Origin: Oryza sativa Japonica Group
Lineage: Eukaryota; Streptophyta; Magnoliopsida; Poales; Poaceae
NCBI RefSeq assembly: GCF_034140825.1
Contig: NC_089043.1
Span: forward strand, 25,594,001 to 25,658,000
Direction of reading: 5' to 3'
DNA: 64,000 nt
Positions 47,454 to 60,000 of this stretch are shown here, one piece after another. Both the position numbers and the translations under genes were made by a program. Under the pieces are notes generated by a model. That model ran no database searches, was not told the origin of the DNA, and was given only the letters and a program-made list of their open reading frames with translations. How positions within the stretch are numbered: position 1 is the stretch's first letter; every line of letters starts with the position of its first letter.

Positions 47454-47942
47454 TTTGAGTTCTTGATTTTTTTTTCTTTTCTTTGCAACTCACAGCAGCA
47501 GCCGTGGCGACGCCGCGAAGGAGATGGGCTTGTTCTCCTGCGAGCTTTCTATGTCGCCGCTAAGTTAATTTAGGATTCGATTGGGTTTTAGTTCGCTGAT
47601 GATTCTTGATTTGATTTTTTTTAACACACCCTAATAACAGCTGATTGCTCACTTTCTTCAGCTTGACACCAAAGCTCTTCTTGTAACAGAACACGATTGA
47701 TTTTCATCTTGTTCTAATTCAGTTTGTTAACAGTTGAATAACAAAGTGTCATTAATTTATCTTTGCTGTGTTTGTTTGGACTCAATTTCTGAATTGATCT
47801 CACTTAAACTGTCATTTCATAGCTGGCCACAAAACAGTTGAACATCCTTCCTGATGACACTTGTTTCTGAAAACTTTATTCCTGATGCTATTGATTCTGC
47901 TGTTGAGCAATTGCAAATCAATGTTTAGAACCCAACCAATCT
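47454..47942. other. Convergent 3' region between the TPR gene and ascorbate peroxidase
   Basis: T-rich 3' UTR sequence of the two tail-to-tail genes. No other feature seen. Confidence 0.5.
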
Positions 47943-50900
47943 CTACTTGGTTTTCTTAGAAGACTCGTAGAGGTAACCTGCGATAACTACTACGGCTGCA
48001 GCAACTGCGACCCCAAACGCACTCTGCGCGAGTGTAGCAGCAGCCGTTGAACCATCTGATTTTGCAGAGCTACGTGGAGCGAACCCAAGTTCGGAGAGCT
48101 TCTTGTGTGATTCAGCGTAGTCCTTGAAGAAGGCATCCTCATCCTGCCATTTGAGGATAGGAGTTGTAGGTATATTCTGAGGCATCCATGTAGCTCTGAA
48201 TAGGATACATCATCTATCATTTACCTTCGCGTAATGATCCACAAAGCGCCTGAATTCAGGATCTTCCAGGAGAGCCCTGTCAGTTGGAAGTTTCAAAAGT
48301 CCCTCTGATTCCTCCCTCAGCAGTTCTCTAAATGAATATGGAGAAAAATGTCATCAATCTCTCATCACTAGTTCCCAAAGCAAACGTATGATAGATGGTT
48401 TAACATTGAGCTTACAGGAAGTAAGAGTTGTCAAACTTAAGTGGTTCCTTGGTCCATGCACCGTCAAATCCAGATCTTTCAGGATGTGCCTTTCCCTGTG
48501 AGAAACAATCCTGGCAGTGTGATGATACAAATAATTACCAGGTGCTTATATTCAAATGGAGAACGAAATTATCACCAGGGTGTGGCCACCAGATAGAGCT
48601 ACAATTAGGGGTGAAAACGGTACGGAAACGGACGGAAACCATCTTTATCGTTTTCGTTTTCATATTTTTTTTCGGAATCGGAATCGGAATCGGAAACCCC
48701 GGATACGAAAACGGAATCGAATATTATCAAAACCGAAAACGGAGCGAAAACGAACCGGCGCGAATACGGTAACAAAAATTTATTGGAATAAAAAACCCCT
48801 CAAACTGATAAATCCAATTGAATAAATTATCTATGTTTAAAATAATAATGTTGTTGATAAATCCCAATGTAAGACAAAAAATATTCTTATGTAATTTTAG
48901 ATTTGCATAACAAATATTTTTTAAAAAAATAAAAGCCAAACACCATGGTATTCACTATTTAGTGCTTAAAAAAAGAATCTAGGGTATTTCAGTCACAAAA
49001 TTTCTGGTAATTCCAAGAAAATTTCTGGAAAGTTTCCGACCGATTCTGAGTTCCGACGGAAACTGCCCTTATCATTTCCGATTCCGTTTCCGGGAAAATA
49101 TTTCCGAATTTGTTTCCGTTTCCGAAAAATTCCGACCGACAAATTCCGTTTTCGAAAATAGGTCCGGTATCCGGAAAGTTTCCGTACCGTTTTCACCCCT
49201 AGCTACAATATCCTTGTCAGTCAATCCCATTTGATAAAAGATGTCTCTTAAATGTGGTGCACCTAACCAGCAAACAAGAAAGAGTAATCAAAATTTATGC
49301 CTCGCGGCCTCGGTGAATATGACCTAAGCAGACAAAATAGAATAATAGTAGATGTTCAACAGTTGTACAAAGCCTACTGCAAAGGTAAACCATAAAATTT
49401 GAGAAGTGGTAGCCTCAATATGACATGCGAAAAGGCCAATACACTGACGGTTAACCAAGAATTCAACCTGAAGAATATTCTTTTGCGCTCAGAAGAAATA
49501 CTCCTGAACAAATGTGTATATTGGATGGCTCATGCAAAGCAACCGCTACTGTAACATGTTGATCATTAACAATGCAGCAATAGTTCAACTAGAGGACATA
49601 TGCTTCTAGTGGATAATTCATTCTAAGTTCTCAACAAGAATATATCTATATTCAGCATAATGAGAAGGCTTTAGTAATAACCTTTCTTCGCATCAGGAAG
49701 ACGTCCTTCTCGCGGGCAAACTGATGAGTCCTGATTACATTACAAATCAGTTACATAGTGAACAAGGCAAAGATAATGCATCCGTCTACAAGGAAATGAC
49801 ATTTCATTTACCCTTCTTCCAGGAACAAAGTCAACGGTTGGACCTCCAGTAACTTCAACTGCAACCACTCCAGCAAGCTGAGAAGTAAAAATAATCCTGG
49901 TTAGTTCATCAAAATATCATGAGTAAATTTCACAGAACTACAGGTATTTTGCATAATTTATCACAAAACTATATATTTAAGAGCTTGTTTCACAAAACTA
50001 CAGATTTAGTATGTCCGTTTATCACAAAACTACAGGTACTTTGTACAATCTATCACAAAACTACAGATTTAAAAACTTGTTTCACAAAACTATAGATTTC
50101 GTGTATTCGTTTATCATAGAACTACAGATTTAGTGTCTTCATTTATCACAAAACTACAAATTTAGTGTCTCCATTATCACAAAACTACAGGTTAAAACCT
50201 GTAGTTTTGTGATAAATGAAGATATTAAATCTGCAGTTTTGTGAAACAAGTTCTTAAATCTGTAGTTTTGTGATATATTGTGCATAATACTTGTAGTTTT
50301 GTGATAAACGAAGATATTAAATCTGTAGTTTTGTGAAATAAGTTCTTAAATCTGTAGTTTTGTGATAGATCATACAAAGTATATGTAGTTTTATGAAATT
50401 TACTCAAATATCATTTCAATTCTACTATGAAGAATCATGCAAAAGCAATGATGTAACCGCAGATAATCCCTTATTTTGCCAAAAGTTTTCCGACATTTAT
50501 ATATGTTTAAGTAGTACAAATTTTATATTTTTATTAGAAGTACTTCTGTGCTATCATGATTTTGTAGGTCAATGTTTAACTCTGGACACATTGTCAGGTC
50601 AAATGACTTGTAAAATCAATAGAGGGAGTACCATGCCAAAAAAAAATCAATATCAGAAATTTTATTACTCTCTTGAGGCTATATAGAAACAAGAAACACA
50701 ATGGAGGAATCCAGAGTACCTGATAAAGATCAGCATAAGTGATATTTGGATGCTTTCGCTTAATAGGCTCTGTCAGAAAATAAGACAACCAGATAAGTGG
50801 TAATCATGACACAATTTATTAAAGAACCATTGAAGTAAAATGACTTGGCAACCAATAATGTTCTGTACAGAAGAACGAATTACTCAATGAAGTCATCAGA

Positions 50901-53063
50901 ATGGTGTTACAATTTTCCAAGGTCAAGTAGTAAACAGAAGCAAAAGCTTCCGGTGATAAAAGTGAAGAGGGAAGAGACCACCGTAATCAAGTTTCAAAGC
51001 TACTAGGCTACTACAAGAGAAGGAACAAGATCAGTAACACATCAATTAATCTTCTTAAAATGATCGGCAACAAGTGAGGATTGCCTACACAAGGACAAAC
51101 AAGTAGAAAATTATGTAGCTACAAGGTCAATGATATTGCAAAGTACACACCAAGGAGATCAATGGCAATTTTTAGTCCAGCATTTGAACCATGAGTGTAC
51201 TCTTCCTCATGCCTAATTGAACCATTTGCACCCCTAGTTTTTGTTTTTGCATCATATGTGCCAGCATCATGCCATCTGCAAGTACAGAAGATAAAGTCTC
51301 CACATGAAAAAGAGAATGGCAAAGTAACTATCTAACAAGGAAGATAAACATGGAAGCTTCATGGAGGAACACACACCAAATGACTGACTGAGAAGCCAAA
51401 ATCATACTACTAAAGATTTTTATTTTTGGGGGGGTTGCCCTTACTAGTTACTACTTTGGCATGTGGACATAAGTGCATAACAAGGTATGTGTCGCCAAAA
51501 ACACTAGTATCAATTATCACAAAGATGGCGAAACAACTTGTTCTGGTGCTGTAATGAATATAAAATTTTGGTACTAAGTGTCCAAAAGGGACAACATGCT
51601 GCCCTTGACCCTCCAATTCCAAGTATGCATATACTCGTATCAGACTAAGATACTAGCATCCAATCCCCGGTGAGAAAGGCACGGATTCTTTTTTTTCTTT
51701 TGAAATATAAGCAGGAGTGTTGCCTATTTCATTAATAGAGAAGGATCGCAAGGTTCAAACAAAATATGTAAATATATATGAGGCCTCAAAGGTAAGAAAT
51801 ATAGAAGCTTTATTCTCGCAAAGGTAAAAACTAAAAACTCCTCCAATTACATAATATGACTATGACGATGCAGAGTTCAGTTCTTTTGGAGGAAGAATGA
51901 AACAAGATTCATGGATGGAAGCAAGAAAAAGAGAAAGAGGTAAGGAAGTGAGACACAAAGGAATCAAGTGCCATTTGACGGTAGAAATGCAGAGCCTAAT
52001 CCTCCTCCAAATCCGATTGTAGGATTCCGCTTGCCCCAGTGACAGATTACACGGTCAGTCCACAGAAACCATCCTGATCAAGCCTTTGGACCACCATTCT
52101 TTTTTACTATGAAAACGTGGCCCTAGCTCCAAAAGGTGTATGGACGACCATCTCAAGACTATTACTACCTCCGTTTTTTAATAGATGACGCCGTTGACTT
52201 TTTCTCACATGTTTGACCATTCGTCTTATTCAAAAAATTTACGTAATTATAATTTATTTTGTTATGAGTTGTTTTATCACTCATAGTACTTTAAGTATGA
52301 TTTATATCTTATGCATTTGCATAAATTTTTTGAATAAGACGAATGGTCAAACATGTGAGAAAAAGTCAACGGCGTCATCTATTAAAAAACGGAGGGAGTA
52401 TATGATATTCAGCGTGAGTTCGTAGATTCTCAAAGTACTTACTTCTGTGCTGTTGCTAGAAAATGGGGCTACATTACATTCACATATATAACCTGCCTGC
52501 CGATTGAGAATATGTCAGTATGTCACCATTCTCCCCCAAATTCCATTCCCCCAAGAAAATTAAGCCTTTCCTCATACTAGGATGTGGTGGCCCTCCTGGG
52601 ATCCAGGAAGGCATTTCAATTGCTAGCAAACTTGTGTGGCCGTGCAACAACCTTGCAGCTAGCAACCAACAGTACCGTGAATCAGTGATGGCTTGGAGAG
52701 CGAGCACTCTGCACTTCCTATGATAACTTCAGAATCCCCGAGCTGTAAAGATAATTATGGCTAGCACGCAGTCACCGACGAATTAACCCCCTAGCTACAA
52801 ACACCCAAAGCAGGCAAGCACTGAAGAACAACTGCTCGTCCAGCTCGATCCGACACTCGATCGATCGATCAGTATAAACCCCCGCACGAGTAAATCGACC
52901 GAATCAAAAAAGCACAGCGAGAGAGAGGGGTGTGAGGATCGGTTACGGACGCGAGGCGGAGCATGATGGGGGCGCAGCCCTTGGAGGCGATGAGCGCGCG
53001 GAGGTCGCGGCGCGCCCCCTCGACCTGTCGCAGGTACTCCGCGTCCACCACCGGAGCCGCCAT
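47943..53063 (-). CDS. Peroxisomal-type ascorbate peroxidase gene, coding exon 6 split by a hAT-like insertion (possible pseudogene)
   Basis: Class I haem peroxidase reducing H2O2 with ascorbate. Exons from high to low: 52951-53063, 51151-51275, 50720-50769, 49812-49877, 49682-49730, exon 6 (49202-49262 plus 48576-48597), 48416-48495, 48225-48327, 47943-48143. The exon coding total is 289 codons, the usual length for the membrane-bound peroxisomal form. Distal catalytic residues are present (Arg, Trp and His of MLRLAWHDAGTY), as are the proximal haem His (LSGGHTLGKAH) and the Asp of KFDNSYF. The C-terminus has a tail anchor ([19 protein letters not shown]) followed by basic ESSKKTK, the peroxisomal membrane signal type. 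The reading frame is interrupted between DIVA and LSGGHTL by a 596-bp element, just before the haem ligand. Unless the element is spliced out cleanly, the product lacks the haem pocket and anchor. Everything else is intact, so the insertion looks recent. Confidence 0.88.
48606..49201. mobile_element. Non-autonomous hAT-type element inside APX exon 6
   Basis: Terminal inverted repeats TAGGGGTGAAAACGGTACGG and CCGTACCGTTTTCACCCCTA. Exact 8-bp target duplications GCTACAAT lie at 48598-48605 and 49202-49209, the hAT signature. The subterminal regions are full of CGGAAAC/GTTTCCG repeats on both sides, resembling transposase-binding arrays. No transposase frame. The target duplication is made of APX codons. 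Confidence 0.92.
49921..50405. mobile_element. Foldback MULE-type element in APX intron 3
   Basis: The ends GAGTAAATTTCACAGAACTA and TAGTTTTATGAAATTTACTC and the whole length form one giant inverted repeat meeting near 50190. Exact 9-bp target duplications AAATATCAT lie at 49912-49920 and 50406-50414, as for Mutator-type elements. Each arm is built from repeats of TCACAAAACTACAGATTTA. Confidence 0.88.
52165..52398. mobile_element. MITE, GTTTGACCATTCGT family, in APX intron 1
   Basis: A near-perfect 234-bp palindrome: CTACCTCCGTTTTTTAATAG on the left, CTATTAAAAAACGGAGGGAG on the right, with TA at both borders. It is the best-preserved copy of the family also seen at 3130 and 36860. Confidence 0.9.
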
Positions 53064-53331
53064 GGTGACCGGCCGCGCGCGGGGTCGTCGCCGGCGGCGG
53101 CGGAAGCGGGGCGGCTTGGCGTGGAGACAAGCCGAGGAGACGAGGAGTGGAAACGTGGAAGCGGCAGAGGAAGGCGGCGGCGACGACGACGACGACGAAG
53201 AGGAGTAGTAGAGGAGATAACGTGATGGGTTGTCTTTGGCAGTTGGGCTAGCCCATTGGTGGGCCCACTCCTTTACCGGCCGAACGAACTAGTCGTGGCT
53301 GGTGACGTCACTTGTAATTCGTTGGGGGGGG

Positions 53332-54562
53332 GGAATAAGTCTATTTTGCCTCTTTAAATAGTTTTTGCTCTTGATTAAATCGTCTCACCAAACTGCAAAA
53401 CCGGGTATAACATCTCTTCTAATATCAGTGAAAATCGACTTCTTCGGTGATTTTAAAAGTGATTTCTTCTGACGTGGCAAGTTGACTGTGGTGGACTTGT
53501 TGAGTCAGCAGGTGGGACCAACGTGCATGTGACTTTCATCTTCTTCCTCACCTCTCCCCTCTTTGTCCTCTCTTCCTCCTCCTCCTCCTCCTCCTCTCTC
53601 TTCCCCTTCTAGTGGCTCCATCGGCTACCGACAAGGAAGGGAAGGGAAGGAGCCCTAGTGCAAGCAACTCAACCTGATGGCATTCCTGAGGCACCTCCGG
53701 AGCAAGTAGCTAGAACCACCCCTAGCACCCTGCGGTGCGCCACCGATGTAGCCGAATTTATCTCGCTTCGCCATCTCCGGGCAGAACCACTCAGACGTCG
53801 CAAACATCCTTCACGCGTTGTGCATCACCAACACGGCGGCAGGCGGAGGTCGAGGAAGACCAGCGTAACTGGGTTGGAGAAGGTGAGCACCACTATCACG
53901 TCGAACGAGTTGAGCTTCTTGATGGAGAAGAGGTAGTAGTGATGTCGACCCTATGCCGCCTGACATATGCGTTGCGACGGTGTGAACAAAGAACAATATA
54001 TCTCATGCTAACAGTTTTGAGGTCTTCTTTTCTCCCCCGCATTAAAAGCTTTCTCATCCATGCAAAGCGGCGGTGAGGCTACACTACCACCAGTACTACT
54101 ATTGCTACTTATCAGCTCAGAAGGCGGAGATAACACTAACGCGGGAGGTTGGTGAGGCTGCGGTGGCGATGTTCGGGCTTCGTCTCCGTCCTCACAGACA
54201 GGGGAGCTCGCGCGAGGTCGCGGAAAGAGCGGGAAGACACGGTAGCTCGGGGAAACCACGGCGGTAGCAGCATTCCCGCTCCGTTCACCTGGGGCTGCTA
54301 CCGCCTTGCTCTTCTCGGCCGCCCGCCGCCCCTCTCCTCATCGGGCGCTGGTCTAGAGTTCATGGGTGAGAGATGCAAGAGAGGAGAGAGAGGAGAGCCC
54401 TTGACATGTGGGTCCCACATGCTAACTCAGCGAGTCAACCATAGTCAACCTGCCACGTTATCAAAAACCACTTCCCTAACCAGCTAAGGAGTCAATTTGC
54501 TCTAGTTTTTAAAGATTGTGGAGTGTTCAGGAGCTAAGAGAGAGATAAAATAGACTTATTCC
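53332..54562. mobile_element. Second non-autonomous Mutator-like element (Pack-MULE candidate)
   Basis: Both ends read GGAATAAGTCTATTTT inward. The arms remain alike for about 170-200 bp (ACGTGGCAAGTTGACTGTGG against ACGTGGCAGGTTGACTATGG). Nearly matching 9-bp duplications flank it (ATTCGTTGG left, ATTCGTGGG right), with a G-run at the left border. The GC-rich interior (about 53600-54370) has small open frames but no transposase or recognised gene. Its arms are more diverged than those of the 18180 element, so it is older. It starts about 270 bp upstream of the APX start codon. Confidence 0.75.
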
Positions 54563-54905
54563 ATTCGTGGGGGAATACATTGGCCCAGTGAGATCAACGG
54601 GCCCAATAAATTCTGCAGAATCTTAGCACAAAAAGGCTGGTTATTGTGGATCTGCGGGCCTGTAGGCTACGTCTAGCTTCACATTATTTTCTTTTTCCGT
54701 TATTTTTTGGCTGGACAGAGGGACAGCCTTTACACTCACTCTATCTAAAGTCGGGCACCATGATTCGTGCAGGAGGACGTACCGTCCTCACAATGATGTT
54801 AGAGTGATCCAAGCTCGTACGGATTGAGCATTGCACGATCTGATTGATCATCCCGGATTTTCCTTTCGGTCCATCAACGAAAGTAAATGTGCCCAATGCT
54901 ACTAA
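54563..54905. other. Spacer
   Basis: No gene or element recognised. Confidence 0.4.
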
Positions 54906-55249
54906 GGCCCTCTTTAGATCCCACCTAAAATTTTTCACCTTATAATATCGAACGTTTAAACACATGTATGAAATATTGAACATAGACTAAAAAAATAACT
55001 AATTGTATAGATTGCAACTAATTTGCGAGACGACTCTTTTAAGCCTATTTGCTATATGATTTGACAATGTAATGTTTCATTAAATATTTGCTAATGACGG
55101 ATTAATTATGCTTAATAAATTTGTCTCGCGGTTTACTGACGGATTATGTAATCTGTTTTGTTATTAGACTACATTTAATACTTCAAATGTGTATCCGTAT
55201 ATCCGATATGACACGCCAAAACTTTTCACCTCTGGATCTAAACACAGCC
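54906..55249. mobile_element. Tourist/Harbinger-like MITE, complete
   Basis: Ends GGCCCTCTTTAGATCC and GGATCTAAACACAGCC are inverted and flanked by TAA on both sides. Inner blocks GCGAGACGACTCTTTTAAGC and GCTAATGACGGATTAATTA match the half copy at 9485. Confidence 0.8.
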
Positions 55250-55310
55250 TAATAAAGCAACACAACAACAACAAACTGCTACTACGGAGTATGAGTACTA
55301 CCATAATCTA

Positions 55311-55535
55311 CTCTCTTTGTCCCGTTTTAAGTGTAGTTGTGAGTTTCTGTGTCCAATATTTGATCGTTCATCTTATTTAAATTTTTTTTAAAAAATAAGT
55401 CACGCATAAAGTATTATACATATTTTATCATTTAATAACAAATAAAATAATAACTATAAAATAAATTAAATAAGACGAACGGTGAAATAGTAGACACAGA
55501 AATCTACATCTGGCCTTAAAATGGGATGGATGGAG
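55311..55535. mobile_element. Stowaway-like MITE
   Basis: Left CTCTCTTTGTCCCGTTTTAAG and right TTAAAATGGGATGGATGGAG with TA on both borders. Same family as 34946-35165. Confidence 0.75.
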
Positions 55536-55903
55536 TAACTGAGAATAGCGGTACATTCTTTCGAGAAGGGTTGATCACAAAAGCCAACCAAAGGTGGTCG
55601 AGGAGAGCAGCAAGCCAGTGAGCCAGCATCCGCCTCAGCCTCTTTGGAAAAAGCAAACGAAATAAAAAGCCGGGCCGTGCATGCATTCAGCAAACGCATT
55701 TAACTCGAACGCCACAAATCCCTCCCGAACCGGGCGGTTCAAACGCTCATTTCAGGGCCGCATTCTCGAATTCGAATTCAAATTCAACCAAACCCCAAAC
55801 TCCCCACCACCACACACACGGTAGAGAAGTACTCAATAAGTTCTATAAAAACCCAATCTAATATTGGATGTCTATATTTAGATTTATTGTATTTGGATAT
55901 ATT

Positions 55904-56194
55904 AAGTGGCGGAGCTAAGGCCTGATTTGCACGGGCAATGGCCCGGGCTCCACCAGCTGCAAGCAGCAATTCACCAGAAAATTAGTGCCTAATTACCTTA
56001 GTAATCACCTTTCTTAGTCACCGGCAAGGCAGTGCAATCTACAATGTAACTAGTACAACAACAAACGTGCTCAACACAAACTTTTAAAACAAATGTGCAT
56101 ACTAAAGTTATCTATGAATTATATAGGCTTGTATATACCTCAATTTGTTGTTAGACTCGTCAAGGCTCATGCAATTTTTTTAAAATCCGTCACT
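55904..56194. mobile_element. Possible small MULE-like element
   Basis: Starts AAGTGGCGGAGCTAAGG and ends AAATCCGTCACT, loosely inverted, with near-matching 9-bp flanks GGATATATT and GGATGTATT. GTGGCGGA-type ends are common in rice transposon remnants. Confidence 0.4.
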
Positions 56195-57022
56195 GGATGT
56201 ATTTAATCATAGGCTCTGTTTAAGGAGCTTAAGATTCTGAGAATCTATTGGTTGGTAGCTAGCTTCTAAGAATATGGAGAAGCTGGGTTTTTCAGCTTCT
56301 ATGTTCTCGTTCATTTTCTGAATTCTACAACTACGTATTCTCAGAATCTGGGTGATAATCTGCACTGTTTAGGGGAGGTCCATGGATTCGTTTTTGGTGA
56401 GACCGAGGGAATTACAACAAACAGTCCAGTCATTTCACCCACCGCGAGTAGAGTAACTGCCGGCGATCGCAATCAGGGGTGGAGACTGGAGAGAGCAGCA
56501 TTCAATAGTGTCGGCCTCCCCGCGCAACGTTCCTTTCCATGCGCTTTTCTGCAAAGGAGGCTCAAAAACAGCAACGAGCCAACGAGACGAGACCGCCTCG
56601 GTGGTCGCTGCTGTGCCGTGCCGCGCCGCGCCGCGCGGCCCACGCCCAATAAAAAGCCGCAAAAACTCGCGCAAACCCCCGCTCCAAAGCCGTGCCCGTG
56701 CCGACCCGAACCGAACCAGCGACCGACGCACGGCACGCACGACCGTTGGGGTGCAGGAGCGGGTTCCCGACGCTGCCCTCGGAAGCATCGGCTCGTGCGC
56801 GACGAGGCGAGGGGCAGTTTGGGGATCGCTGAATCCGGCCGAGAAAGAGAGCATGCACACTGCCCGAGATCTCATGCCCCTCTCGCTCTCTGTTTTTACT
56901 CCTCCACTGCCGTGTGTGTGTGTCACAGGCAACACGCGTGCAAAAGATCGAACACCTACGGGGCGAGGCGAGCTCATCTCTATCCATCCATCCATCTCGA
57001 CCTCGCGGCGGCGCCGGCGGCG
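56195..57022. other. Promoter and GC-rich leader of the DUF630/DUF632 gene
   Basis: From about 56560 the sequence is GC-rich and open in several frames on both strands. This is compositional, not coding. No clear TATA box. Confidence 0.45.
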
Positions 57023-60000
57023 ATGGGGCTGTGCCAGTCGAGGCTGGAGAGGCAGGAGGCGGTGTCGAGGTGCAAGGCGAGGCGGCGGTACACGAAGCAG
57101 CTGGTGCAGGCGAGGCGGGACATGGCGGCGGCGCACGCGCTGTATCTCCGGGCGCTGCGTGCCACGGGCGCCGCGCTGCTGCAGTTCGCCAGCGCCGAGG
57201 CGGACCACCCGCACCCGCACCACCACGTCTCCGCGGCGCCGCCGCCGCCGCAGACGCCGCCGTCCCCGCCGCCTCCGCCACCGCCGCCGCCGCCGCCTCC
57301 CCCGCCGCTCAGCCCGACGCCGACCACCACGTCGTGGACGACCAACTCCTCCTCGATCAGCGCGTCCCCGATCTTGCCCCCGCCGCCGCCGCCGCCAATG
57401 CCGTCCAGCTGGGACTTCTGGGACCCCTTCGCCCCGTCCTCCTCCCGCTCCGCCACCGAGGACGCCGAGTGGGACGACGCCGCCACCACCATCGTCGACG
57501 CCCCCAACGCCCCGCCCGTCGTCACCGTCGCCGCCGCCGCGGCCCCGCCCCCGTCCGTCGTCACCGCCACCACCACCACCTCCACCGCCAGCGAGCTCAC
57601 CGTCGTCGCCGTGCCCCGCGGCGGAGGCGGCGCCGGGAAGAAGGACCTCGCCGAGATCGCCACCGAGCTCGACGAGTACTTCCTCAAGGCGGCCGACGCC
57701 GGCGCCCGCGTCGCCGCGCTGCTCGAGGCCCCCAACTGCGAGCCTCCCGAGACCAACAACAGCAGCTTCCCAGGCAAGACGATCTCCAAATCAGTCACTC
57801 GATTGAGCTCCATCTTGCTCACATTCCACTTATTTCTGACAAATTATCTGTTGCATGCAACTGAAATCGACGAATGCTGCAGGGAAGGTACTGAATTACG
57901 GCAAGAACTTGAGGCCGATGGGATGGTCATGGGGCGGAAGCGGGTACAGCAAAGGTAGCAATGGTTTCTCAAGATTCGGAAGAGGGGACGAAGGGATGGG
58001 TAATGGCGGAAGCAGCGGAATTCTTAGCCATTCATCCACCGTGGAGAAGCTCTACGCCTGGGAGAAGAAGCTGTTTCTTGAGGTCAAGGTAATTACTTTG
58101 ATCTTTTAACTTTATTGACAGCATTCTGAACTTTGCTTTCTTGCTAGTAATTAAGAAGTAACTAAGCAAGAACAGACAGAATGGCCGAAATGTACTGCTC
58201 AGTTAGATCTCAGTGGGTGAGTGCTTTGGGCTTTTGAGGAGCCCGTCCTTTTTTCAGTTTGATTATTAAGCTGTGATGGGAGATACTAACATGGATTCCG
58301 ATGGGTTGCAATTGGTTTTGTCTGAACAAAAGCAGCTACTAGTGGGCACAAGTACTAGTAGTGCGTAATGCACATGTATACTGCTAGCTTTATCGTTCCA
58401 TGTAGCAATATTTTTTCCCTGTGTGTCAGTGTTCAGTAGCTTCTGTAAGTATGATATGCGCTATGCTTTTGGAGTTCATCGAAGTAAAAGGATCATTCCA
58501 ATTGTATTACTACCATGGAAGGTTTAGCTGAATGGGAGTGGACTGCAGAGAGTGAAATTCATGTTTAAGTATGCCTTTGAAATTATTGATCTCAGGGAGT
58601 GTAATACTTGGATCATATAGTTTGTTTTTGTTTGTTTGGTTTAATTTCTTTTGTTACTTTTGGTTGTCTCCCCTAAGCAATCATGAAACATCGACTTTAT
58701 ATATAACTTTAAAGTTAGAATCCTCCTGTTTATCTTTATAGAATTAACTTAACAGAGATTTTCTTGTTCTTTCTATGACTGCACAACTAGCGCAGAGTTA
58801 TGAGGGGCTTAAGCAGGAGCATGATAAGAAGATAGGGCTATTGAGGAAGCAGGAGGTGAAGGGTGTGGACTACTTGAAGATGGAGAAGAACAAGATGGAG
58901 ATCGAGAGCCTCGATTCCAAGATGCTTGTTGCCACGCAGTCCATCGAGACCACCACTTCTGAGATAATGAGGCTGAGAGAATCCGAGCTCTTCCCTCAGC
59001 TTCTTGAGCTCGTTGCTGGGTTAGTGCAATGATTCATTCACCCTCTATTCTGTCGTACCTTGTGCATCTAGCTGCAGTAGTCCTGGACTATTAACATGAT
59101 CTCTACTTCCACTTGCCCCTGTCGTTTTTCTAGTTTGCATGTGACCATGGCTGTGTGATGTATAGACTGAGCACATATGGGCCATACATACTATGGCTTT
59201 GCCATGCTTGGCTGTAGTGGCATTGGCTATTTACTCTTTGCATCTACCAACATAGCTCACTCTCCCATTGCATTTATCTTTCTCTTCATGTAAAGGCACC
59301 TTTGCCACTGTACGAGTAACCTTTCACTCATATTGGGCAACTTTGAAGTAATGGAGTTTGGAAGGAGCAATGCAGTAGTGTACTAGTAGCTGGTAGGTTC
59401 TCCAAGTTTTGACTAGTCTGAGTGAATCTCCTGTACATTGATTTGGTTAGACCAAGCCTGTCTCCACAGGATCTCCTAGTCATTATTGCCCATCTAGCTG
59501 ACATCTTCGGGTAATGGTGACGTAAGTTATACATGAAACTTTTGAAGTGTTTGACATGTTGTTGTTTGCCGTATTGCTGACTTTAAGTATTTTTGAAGTG
59601 TTTGATCAGCAGTGTTACTGTCTTACTGATAAGCTCATTGTTTCTGGGAGAACACTAGTTCTCCAGTAAAGAAGAGAAGGTCATTGAGGTATTAGTGCAT
59701 TCTGCATTGCACTTACCCCTTTAGATATCCATTTCTCATAGGGGGTCTCTGGCTATACTTAACATGACTGCATAAATCTGGAGTATGCATTGGAATTTTG
59801 GATTATTTTGCTTCAATATCAACAATTTAGTGGAAAACATAATTTTCATATAACCTTTTCCTTCAATGATATGATGGGCCAATGCTACACAAAGTTTGGT
59901 TGATACACTCTACCCCTACCTTATTGAAGACTGCTGTAACATAACCTAGCTAGTTATGTTACTGCACTTTACTTCAAATTCTTGTATACTAAAATTCCAG

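Noticed and set aside
56435-57864. Long overlapping open frames on both strands (up to about 440 codons) around the DUF630/DUF632 first exon
   Set aside because: They arise from high GC content. Only the frame starting MGLCQSRLERQEAV carries the family domain and connects in phase to downstream exons.
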